Of a DNA stretch of 12,983 nucleotides, positions 7,972 through 12,983 are shown one piece after another (positions within the stretch are counted from its first letter, which is position 1; each line of letters opens with the position of its first letter). A program made the translations under genes and the position numbers. Source of the stretch: Flavobacteriales bacterium UBA7325 (GTDB lineage: Bacteria > Bacteroidota > Bacteroidia > Flavobacteriales_D > Crocinitomicaceae); contig DKPV01000088.1 in the NCBI GenBank assembly GCA_002471375.1, positions 1-12,983 on the forward strand, in the 5' to 3' direction. The notes beneath the pieces are model-generated. The model did no database searches. It was given only the letters and a program-made list of their open reading frames with translations, and was not told where the DNA came from.

Positions 7972-8264
7972 TCTAGTTCTCATGTAGATTTTATTAATAG
8001 GACTGATTACCATATTTTTAAACCACAAACCGATTATACGAAGTACTACAACGATGAAAAAACTACAACGTTCCACCGGGTCAATCGCCAGTTTGGACTC
8101 ATACTACATCATCATCAATGGGTTATAAGGATAGTACAGAAAGCATCTCTATTGGTCCAAACCCAAACGAATTACTTATTAAATACTGCAATACTTGTCA
8201 AAGCGTGGTTTATATGATTAATAAAAACGGAAACAATTATGTTAAGCGATTGACTGTGCGATAG
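7972..8264 (+). pseudogene. Frameshifted remnant of an unknown small protein
   Basis: Two reading frames that look coding meet at a run of six A (8057-8062). Frame one, from behind tadA, reads VDFINRTDYHIFKPQTDY and TKYYNDEK. A -1 shift at the A-run (equal to one missing A) leads into NYNVPPGQSPVWTHTT, STESISIGPNPNELLIKY and NGNNYVKRLTVR, ending at TAG 8262-8264. No ATG or GTG opens the first segment, so the 5' end is lost too. An in-frame ATG at 8118 would give a 48-residue protein. The GPNPNELLI start with a beta-like tail faintly resembles a sorting domain, but I cannot assign it. Alternatives are programmed slippage, an assembly error in the homopolymer, or chance open frames. Confidence 0.4.
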
Positions 8265-8279
8265 CCCTAATTAATTAAG

Positions 8280-8317
8280 AAAGCACGATATCTTAAGACG
8301 TCTGGCTTTTTTGTTTT
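8280..8317 (+). terminator. Weak candidate terminator behind tadA and the remnant
   Basis: AAAGC (8280-8284) can pair with GCTTT (8305-8309), extended by ACG/CGT across a 3-base bulge, followed by TTTTTTGTTTTT. The imperfect stem makes it a modest terminator. It lies between the plus-strand genes and the convergent pirin gene. Confidence 0.35.
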
Positions 8318-8338
8318 TGCAAATATTGTTTACTTATT

Positions 8339-9469
8339 CTAAGTGTCTTTTGTCTCTTTAGTGCCATCGCCATGAAGTGCAAACCGACCTGATGCTCGAT
8401 CATGAACTTGGTCATAACGTTCCCATGGCCAACCACCGAATTGAGTTGTATTGTAATCATTGAATGCCTCCTGAATTTCTTGACGCGTGTTCATTACAAA
8501 TGGACCGTGCTGTACAACTGGCTCGTCGATTGGCATCCCTTGTAGTATTAGAATTTTTGATAATTTTTCACCGTTTTGGAACACGAGGCTCTCAGTCGGG
8601 TCGACTGTAGCAGAGTGGTAATGTGGAATTTTTTCCTCGCCAATAGCTAAGTTATTCCCTTCATAATAATATACGGTTCGATTAACTCCTTCTCCGGCAG
8701 GTGTCAACTCAAATGTTCCTCCTGGCTCTAGTTTAATGTTGAATATTCCCACGCTATTTTGCTCTTCAGAAGCCCAAGAATTTGGAGGGGGACTCGGAGC
8801 AATTTGATCATTAACTTTTCCAGCGATCACCTCGATAGAGATCTTACTCTCATTGAGCGTAAGTACTGGAATAGTATCGTTCCACAACATTTTGTAGTGA
8901 GCCTCAACCATCTTATTTTTCTTTGGTAGGTTAAGCCATATTTGGAATAGCTCTATATGATTTTCCTTGTCTTCATGAATTAACGGAAACATCTCTGAAT
9001 GCTGAAGTCCTTTACCTGCTGTCATCCATTGCACATCTCCATTTCCGTACCTACCAGCACCACCTTGAGAGTCTGCATGATCGACGATTCCCTCTCGAAC
9101 CACCGTAATTGTTTCGAAACCTCGGTGAGGATGACCAGGAAACCCAGGAACCTCTTGTCCGTGATACATTCTCCAGCCGTCTTTCAGTATAAAATCTTGT
9201 CCGATATGTCGACCTTCTAATGCTGTTTTCTCAGGTCCCATGTTTTCGTTGCCCTGTGGATATTTATCTTCATGATGAACACAGAACAAGAAAGGATCTG
9301 CCGTTTCCCACTGAAATCCGAGGGCGGTAGTCTTTAATATTGGACTCTTTTTCATACGTGTTTGGTTTTTTTCTTTCGTTTTTGATGTTCTGGCAATAAG
9401 TGGAATCGCAGCAATACTAGTCGCTCCGGCTAATATACTTCCAATAAATTTCCGGCGTTGTTGCGTCAT
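8339..9469 (-). CDS. Pirin family protein with twin-arginine signal peptide
   Basis: A 376-residue bicupin. Pirins bind a metal in the N-terminal cupin; known relatives act as quercetinase-like dioxygenases or redox-responsive regulators. All four ligand positions of characterised pirins are present: His113 and His115 (HPHRGFET), His157 and Glu159 (LQHSEM). A C-terminal cupin follows (about 215-330), with a QHGPFVMNT segment near the end. The N-terminus is unusual. MTQQRRKFIGSILAGA plus a hydrophobic stretch to about residue 26 reads as a Tat signal (RRKFI), whereas most pirins are cytoplasmic and would start near Met39 (MKKSPILKTTALGFQW). Tat export would fit folding and metal loading in the cytoplasm first. 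It is divergent from mnmE, with palindromes in its promoter. The substrate is unknown. Confidence 0.9.
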   Translation of the reverse strand: MTQQRRKFIGSILAGATSIAAIPLIARTSKTKEKNQTRMKKSPILKTTALGFQWETADPFLFCVHHEDKYPQGNENMGPEKTALEGRHIGQDFILKDGWRMYHGQEVPGFPGHPHRGFETITVVREGIVDHADSQGGAGRYGNGDVQWMTAGKGLQHSEMFPLIHEDKENHIELFQIWLNLPKKNKMVEAHYKMLWNDTIPVLTLNESKISIEVIAGKVNDQIAPSPPPNSWASEEQNSVGIFNIKLEPGGTFELTPAGEGVNRTVYYYEGNNLAIGEEKIPHYHSATVDPTESLVFQNGEKLSKILILQGMPIDEPVVQHGPFVMNTRQEIQEAFNDYNTTQFGGWPWERYDQVHDRASGRFALHGDGTKETKDT

Positions 9470-9482
9470 TTTATCTTCTTTT

Positions 9483-9502
9483 GTAATTAATTACCATGGT
9501 AA
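9483..9502. promoter_or_regulatory. Overlapping palindromes, candidate operator of the pirin gene
   Basis: Two perfect 12-bp palindromes overlap by four bases: GTAATTAATTAC (9483-9494) and TTACCATGGTAA (9491-9502). They cover the expected transcription start of the pirin gene, whose candidate -7 box (TATATTTA on the minus strand, 9500-9507) touches the right palindrome. A dimeric repressor could bind here; which one is not visible. Confidence 0.45.
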
Positions 9503-9528
9503 ATATATAAACTAATCGCGAGATAACC

Positions 9529-9536
9529 TATTTTTG
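9529..9536 (+). promoter_or_regulatory. -7 box of mnmE
   Basis: TATTTTTG matches TAnnTTTG exactly and ends 5 bases before the mnmE ATG, again implying an extremely short or absent leader. Confidence 0.5.
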
Positions 9537-9541
9537 CAGCA

Positions 9542-10894
9542 ATGTTAGCAAATCAAGAAACCATATGTGCCTTGGCAACAGCCAATGGAGTAGGAGCCAT
9601 CGGAATGATACGTGTATCTGGACCGGAAGCATTAAAGCAAGTGAGTTCAATTTTTTCGAAGGACTTAGTTGGTCGCACGTCTCACACTGCTCATTTTGGA
9701 ACTATTTCTGATAAGAAAGGGTCATTGGTTGATGAGGTGTTAATCACAGTTTTCGAAGAAGGTAAAAGCTTTACGGGGGAAGAGAGTGCAGAGATTACGT
9801 GTCACGGATCGCCCTATATTCAACAACAGATTTTGCAATTATTGGTTGTTGTTGGTTGTCGTTTAGCGAACCCAGGAGAGTATACTCAGCGGGCTTTTTT
9901 AAACGGAAAACTTGACCTATCTCAAGCAGAAGCTGTGGCAGATTTGATTGCTTCACAATCAAGAAATTCACATGAAATTGCATTGAAGCAGTTAAGGGGT
10001 GGCTTCTCAAGTGAACTGAAAGAGTTGAGAGAAAAGCTAATCCACTTTGCATCGCTAGTAGAGTTGGAGTTAGATTTCGGTGAAGAAGATGTAGAATTTG
10101 CTGACCGTGGAAAACTGAAGGAATTATTGAACGAAGTTTTGAAATACATTTATCGCTTAGCGGAATCCTTTGAACTTGGAAATGCGATTAAAAATGGGGT
10201 TCCTGTTGCTATCGTTGGAGCACCAAATACAGGGAAGAGCACTCTTCTCAATCAGTTGTTAGGGGATGATCGCGCTATTGTAAGTGATATTGCCGGGACA
10301 ACACGAGACGTCATTGAAGAGGTGGTCAACATCGATGGGATTCTATTTAGATTAATTGATACTGCCGGAATTCGTGATGGAGCAGAGGAGATTGAAGCGA
10401 TGGGAATTGAGCGCTCGAAAGAGAAAATTGCTCAAGCGAAGATCGTTTTATGTCTCGCGGATGCCTCCAATTTAGAGAGCGTAAACGAAGTGGAAGCTTG
10501 GGTAGTGCAATTACAAACGGAATACCCTTCCAAGAAGATCGTCTTTGTGGCAAACAAGGAAGACCTCCAACAAAAGGAAACCAACGGAATAAGTATTAGC
10601 GCCAAGGAAGGAAGTAACATTGATAAGCTACGCGCAAACCTCGTAGAACAGGTGGTAGGCAATTTCGACATGGCAAACGAAACAATTGTTACGAATGCTA
10701 GACATGTTGAAGCACTTGAAAAGACAGCTGAGTCATTGGATAAAGCGCTAAACGGATTAGAGACTGGAATCACTGCCGACTTTGTGGCAATGGATATTCG
10801 TCTAGGCCTACACCACCTTGGCACAATCACGGGGAATATATCTACAGACGATTTATTAGGGAATATCTTTAGTAAGTTTTGTATCGGAAAGTAA
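9542..10894 (+). CDS. mnmE: tRNA modification GTPase MnmE
   Basis: A 450-residue, full-length cytoplasmic GTPase. With MnmG it installs the carboxymethylaminomethyl group at C5 of wobble uridine 34 in tRNAs. The N-terminal formyl-THF-binding domain spans about 1-120 (ATANGVGAIGMIRVSG, GEYTQRAFLNGKLDLSQAEAV at its end). The helical domain follows. The inserted G domain has the P-loop GAPNTGKS (226-233), GTTRD (252-256), DTAG (273-276) and NKED (338-341). The C-terminus ends FCIGK with the conserved Cys447. Nothing is damaged. A perfect 9-bp hairpin followed by GGTTTTGTT lies about 45 bases downstream; it belongs to attC site A but could also terminate this transcript. The cassette genes behind it run in the opposite direction. 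Confidence 0.97.
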   Translation: MLANQETICALATANGVGAIGMIRVSGPEALKQVSSIFSKDLVGRTSHTAHFGTISDKKGSLVDEVLITVFEEGKSFTGEESAEITCHGSPYIQQQILQLLVVVGCRLANPGEYTQRAFLNGKLDLSQAEAVADLIASQSRNSHEIALKQLRGGFSSELKELREKLIHFASLVELELDFGEEDVEFADRGKLKELLNEVLKYIYRLAESFELGNAIKNGVPVAIVGAPNTGKSTLLNQLLGDDRAIVSDIAGTTRDVIEEVVNIDGILFRLIDTAGIRDGAEEIEAMGIERSKEKIAQAKIVLCLADASNLESVNEVEAWVVQLQTEYPSKKIVFVANKEDLQQKETNGISISAKEGSNIDKLRANLVEQVVGNFDMANETIVTNARHVEALEKTAESLDKALNGLETGITADFVAMDIRLGLHHLGTITGNISTDDLLGNIFSKFCIGK

Positions 10895-10930
10895 CCATCA
10901 CAAAGCAAACAACCATTAAACGTATTTAAT

Positions 10931-10980
10931 ATCGGTTAAGCTAAACTGCGTTTTAATGCAGTTTAGGTTTTGTTATAGCC
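10931..10980 (-). other. attC-like site A, end of cassette 1 next to mnmE
   Basis: Inner arms CTAAACTGC (10941-10949) and GCAGTTTAG (10958-10966) pair perfectly over 9 bp. The right outer arm is GTTATAGCC (10972-10980). The loop contains CGTTTTAATG, as in site B. The left outer arm is degenerate: on the minus strand CCG is followed by ATATT instead of TTATA. This is expected if the cassette end abuts host DNA or the site has decayed. Orientation (attC downstream of a minus-strand gene) was chosen from the spacer style and the gene direction. Confidence 0.6.
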
Positions 10981-11542
10981 TTCTCAATTTCTATTGACAA
11001 ATTTTTGATTCCCAAATTAAAATATGAACAGAATCTGCGAAAGTAACAGAGGAAAGCATAATATAATGCTTATTCAATAATATCTTCATTAGTAATTGTG
11101 AAAGTACATGAATGAACGGTATTTCTTTTACCATTGATGGATTCATCCCATCTATATTCATCTCTAAAATCTCCAATAAAAGAATAGGGGATAATTGAAT
11201 TTACTGAAACAGAAACCGTGTCGAAAATTGAAATTGAACAAGGAGAATTTGGAAGTTCATCTGGATGGTTACCAAGCTTTTGAGACTGAACAATATAAAC
11301 TTCTTCATTAGGAGCCAAATGAAAAATGGAATCTGATGGACAACAATAGTTATTATATGTTATAGATAGGTCAAAGTCTGAATTGTTCCTAATTAACTTT
11401 CTGCTCGAGTGCGTCGTTTCACAGGAAATAAAAAATAAACCAAATATTAGAATAGGAAATAAAGTTTTCAAAATCAAATTTTTACGTAATTACAAATACT
11501 ATTATTTATTAACGTTATTCGAATCAAAAAGGTTGGCTATAA
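10933..11542 (-). mobile_element. Integron-like gene cassette 1 (about 610 bp)
   Basis: Boundaries are taken at the G|TT positions of sites A and B. The two ends, GTTATAGCC (10972-10980) and GGCTATAAC (11535-11543), are exact reverse complements. This is what is required if the ends were joined in a circular cassette to form one folded attC. It contains one minus-strand gene followed by site A. No integrase is present in the window. Confidence 0.6.
11070..11477 (-). CDS. Small putative lipoprotein, cassette 1
   Basis: I do not recognise a family. About 133-135 residues: a hydrophobic N-terminus ending in FISC, a plausible lipobox, so probably a lipid-anchored envelope protein. The mature part is beta-rich and polar, with a Cys-Cys pair (NNYCCPSDS), a segment LAPNEEVYIVQ, and an end CTFTITNEDIIE. 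No ATG is available: an in-frame stop lies upstream, so the start is TTG at 11475-11477 or, better for a signal peptide, the TTG two codons later (giving MKTLFPILIFG). Base composition is more A+T-rich than mnmE. It is the only gene of its cassette. Confidence 0.65.
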   Translation of the reverse strand: MILKTLFPILIFGLFFISCETTHSSRKLIRNNSDFDLSITYNNYCCPSDSIFHLAPNEEVYIVQSQKLGNHPDELPNSPCSISIFDTVSVSVNSIIPYSFIGDFRDEYRWDESINGKRNTVHSCTFTITNEDIIE

Positions 11543-11593
11543 CGGTCTGCAGCTAAGCCACCGTTTTAATGAGGCTTAGGTGTTGTTATATGC
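11535..11593 (-). other. attC-like site B between cassettes 1 and 2
   Basis: Outer arms GGCTATAAC (11535-11543) and GTTATATGC (11585-11593) pair only over the TATAAC core. Inner arms CTAAGCC (11553-11559) and GGCTTAG (11573-11579) pair perfectly. Spacers are unequal (9 and 5 bases), which gives the polarity of an attC. The two unlike outer arms each match the far end of their own cassette instead. The loop contains CGTTTTAATG, shared with site A. Confidence 0.75.
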
Positions 11594-11638
11594 ATTAAAA
11601 AAACCTCTCTTGACTGAATACCTTTTAAAAGAAATGTA

Positions 11639-12706
11639 CTAATGTGATTTTTCATATCTCTTAATTGCCTCGAGAAGGTCTTTCCGTTTCATTTTTTTTG
11701 CGTAAAAAGATAAATCTTTACCATACTTATCCTTTTTATAAAGGTTTAAACCTCTTTCAATCAATTGATTTAAAAAATATCCCGTATTCTCTTCAATGAA
11801 AAGAAGCTGGTCTAGAGTTCGAGTTCCGTCGTTTTCATAATCAAGGTACTTTGGGTATCGTTCTAAAAAATAATCGAAGAGTTCCTTGTCATCATTCGAT
11901 ATAATTGAAAAGATCAAGGGTGTCGATCCTTTTTGAAGATCTCTCTTGGATAGTAAACCATCTCCAGAAATCAATGATTCAAGAAATTTAAAAGTTTCTA
12001 AATTAGAAGCGTGATTTAAAATACTATAACCAGCTGAATCAAGTTTGTCATATTTACAACCTGAGTTAATAAGGTACTTTAAATTTTCTAGGTTTCCATT
12101 TTCAGCAGCAAAATAAATACCTGATACTTTAGAATTTCTAGCTTCTTGACAAGGGTTCAATTCATATTTTTCAATTAATATCTTTAGAGAATCGAGTGGA
12201 AAGGAACCTGCCGCTGCATGAATAACATCGTATCCAGCATCCTCATTATAGAAATTTGCTTTCTTCGAAAGTAGCAAGTTGTATATTTCATCACATTCAT
12301 AAGTTATTGCTAAAGCTATAGGTGGAGCTTGTCTGCACATATTACATAAATTATCTACACTAGCACCAGCATTAATTAATTTTTCAACGGTTTCAATATC
12401 ACAGTTATGAATGCACGAAGCGAGTGCGTCAGAAATCCATTCATCGAAGAAATTGAATTGAGATTTATTTTCTATAAATAAGTCTAATATTTCTTTCTGA
12501 TTGAAGTAGCCAGCGATTTCTAAAGGATGCAATTGCGAACTTTCACCTTCTTCGCTTTTACGCCAGATTTTATCATTAAGCCCCTCTCCATTATCAAGCC
12601 ATTTTTGAACCTTTTTTAAATTACCATCTTTAATATGATCAAAAATTTTCTGTCCGCTGGCATTTATTGTAATTGCTAGCATGATCAAGATTAATAGTTT
12701 TTTCAT
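11639..12706 (-). CDS. Secreted ankyrin-repeat protein, cassette 2
   Basis: A 355-residue exported protein. Residues 1-19 are a signal peptide (MKKLLILIMLAITINASG, cut before or after Gln19). The rest is a run of about eight or nine ankyrin-like repeats of roughly 30 residues. The clearest are DGNLKKVQKWLDNG (28-40), DIETVEKLINAGASVD (103-118), GYDVIHAAAG to LKILIEKY (158-181), NGNLENLKYLINSG (203-216) and KGSTPLIFSIISNDDKELFDYFLE, seen in two blocks at 259-282. Ankyrin stacks bind other proteins. With export to the periplasm a partner there is likely, but none is visible and no enzymatic domain is present. A -7-like box lies upstream inside the cassette, so it may be expressed independently. 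It is A+T-rich compared with the housekeeping genes. Confidence 0.85.
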   Translation of the reverse strand: MKKLLILIMLAITINASGQKIFDHIKDGNLKKVQKWLDNGEGLNDKIWRKSEEGESSQLHPLEIAGYFNQKEILDLFIENKSQFNFFDEWISDALASCIHNCDIETVEKLINAGASVDNLCNMCRQAPPIALAITYECDEIYNLLLSKKANFYNEDAGYDVIHAAAGSFPLDSLKILIEKYELNPCQEARNSKVSGIYFAAENGNLENLKYLINSGCKYDKLDSAGYSILNHASNLETFKFLESLISGDGLLSKRDLQKGSTPLIFSIISNDDKELFDYFLERYPKYLDYENDGTRTLDQLLFIEENTGYFLNQLIERGLNLYKKDKYGKDLSFYAKKMKRKDLLEAIKRYEKSH

Positions 12707-12731
12707 TTGTCAAGTTTTAGTTTTTCGAGTG

Positions 12732-12739
12732 CGAAGATA
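12732..12739 (-). promoter_or_regulatory. Candidate -7 box of the ankyrin-repeat gene
   Basis: TATCTTCG on the minus strand matches TAnnTTTG with one mismatch, 25 bases before the ATG. It lies inside cassette 2, so the cassette carries its own promoter. Confidence 0.35.
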
Positions 12740-12755
12740 AAATTCTGTACGTATT

Positions 12756-12891
12756 TGCATATAACGGACAAGGCTACGAAACGTGCGGCTCGCTACCAAG
12801 GTTGTGTTTTCGAAGTTAAGAATAGATTTTAAAACCAAAAACGATTTCCCGAAGCAAAGTTACGCATGGTTTGTAGGACGTGTTATATGCA
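12756..12891 (-). other. Long attC-like site C (about 136 bp)
   Basis: Perfect outer arms TGCATATAAC (12756-12765) and GTTATATGCA (12882-12891). Next, 12774-12787 (CTACGAAACGTGCG) pairs with 12863-12876 (CGCATGGTTTGTAG) with three mismatched or wobble positions. The interior of about 75 bases has further A/T-rich pairing potential. The size resembles long, VCR-like attC sites rather than the short sites A and B. Confidence 0.65.
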
Positions 12892-12894
12892 TCC

Positions 12895-12919
12895 AAAAGC
12901 CCCTCATTACCGTAGGGGA
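12895..12919 (-). terminator. Small candidate terminator at the right edge
   Basis: CCCCT (12900-12904) pairs with AGGGG (12914-12918) around a 9-base loop. On the minus strand it is followed by CTTTT. It lies where a terminator would be for a gene of the next cassette, just before site C. Confidence 0.4.
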
Positions 12920-12947
12920 CATATGAATTTCTATTCTTCTATATTCA

Positions 12948-12983
12948 TCATTTAAAGCACTTGATTAGATACGCGCCGACTGC
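12948..12983 (-). CDS. Possible 3' end of a gene in cassette 3 (partial)
   Basis: The minus strand from the window edge reads AVGAYLIKCFK and then TGA at 12948-12950, 30 bases before the small terminator. Only 11 codons are visible, so this rests on position alone: a minus-strand gene ending before a terminator and site C, as in the other cassettes. No product can be named. Confidence 0.2.
   Translation of the reverse strand, partial: AVGAYLIKCFK

Larger units (their letters stand above)
11543..12764 (-). mobile_element. Integron-like gene cassette 2 (about 1222 bp)
   Basis: It runs from the G|TT point of site B to that of site C. Its ends GTTATATGCA (11585-11594) and TGCATATAAC (12756-12765) are exact reverse complements over 10 bases. 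It holds one minus-strand gene with site B behind it. Confidence 0.65.

Noticed and set aside
7951..8217. Plus-strand open frame of 88 codons overlapping the tadA end
   Set aside because: It starts with TTG inside tadA, and its second half (after about 8062) looks out of frame; the coding-like signal there is in the -1 frame.
10432..10908. Minus-strand open frame of 158 codons
   Set aside because: Antisense shadow of the G domain and C-terminus of mnmE, with no domain of its own.
10941..10966. Hairpin A as an ordinary terminator of mnmE only
   Set aside because: It may terminate mnmE, but the GTTATAGCC arm, the shared loop with site B and the match to the far end of cassette 1 need the attC explanation.
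11054..11071. AAGCAT/ATGCTT stem at the lipoprotein stop codon as a terminator
   Set aside because: Only six A/T-rich pairs, overlapping the stop codon, and no U-run behind it on the minus strand.
1..12983. CRISPR array, tRNA or rRNA genes, insertion-sequence transposase
   Set aside because: I saw no regularly spaced direct repeats, no cloverleaf with a plausible anticodon, no rRNA-like stretch and no transposase motif.

Overview
The window looks like chromosomal DNA of a Bacteroidota bacterium, most likely of the Flavobacteriales. The evidence is two proteins with type IX secretion (T9SS) C-terminal sorting domains, a type B succinate dehydrogenase in the order sdhC-sdhA-sdhB, -7 promoter boxes of the TAnnTTTG type, and start codons with little or no Shine-Dalgarno sequence.

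Left part (1-5642, genes on the minus strand). After about 160 bases with no assignable gene comes a secreted protein with a PA domain and a T9SS sorting domain, closed by a strong terminator. Next is the sdhCAB operon (respiratory complex II and TCA cycle), with its own terminator and a recognisable -7 box.

Middle part (5643-9541). This holds a tiny secreted protein that is almost only a T9SS sorting domain, a VOC/glyoxalase-family pseudogene with two in-frame TAA codons, an LD-carboxypeptidase (S66) divergent from tadA (tRNA A34 deaminase), a frameshifted gene remnant behind tadA, and a pirin-family protein that carries a twin-arginine signal. A pair of overlapping palindromes lies in the pirin promoter.

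Right part (9542-12983). mnmE (tRNA U34 modification GTPase) is intact. Directly behind it, convergent to it, lies what looks like an integron gene-cassette array, probably a CALIN (attC sites with no integrase in view). Three attC-like sites (A about 10931-10980, B 11535-11593, C 12756-12891) separate two cassettes of about 610 and 1222 bp. Each cassette has one minus-strand gene: a small putative lipoprotein and a secreted ankyrin-repeat protein. The decisive signal is that the outer arm at one end of a cassette is the exact reverse complement of the arm at its other end (9-10 bases), while the two arms within junction B differ. This is what closing a circular cassette predicts. Cassette DNA is visibly richer in A+T than mnmE. 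A third cassette probably begins at the right edge.

The main point of interest is the cassette array beside mnmE. Secondary points are the nearly cargo-free T9SS protein, the Tat-pirin with its operator-like palindromes, the two decayed genes, and the -7 boxes sitting almost on the start codon.
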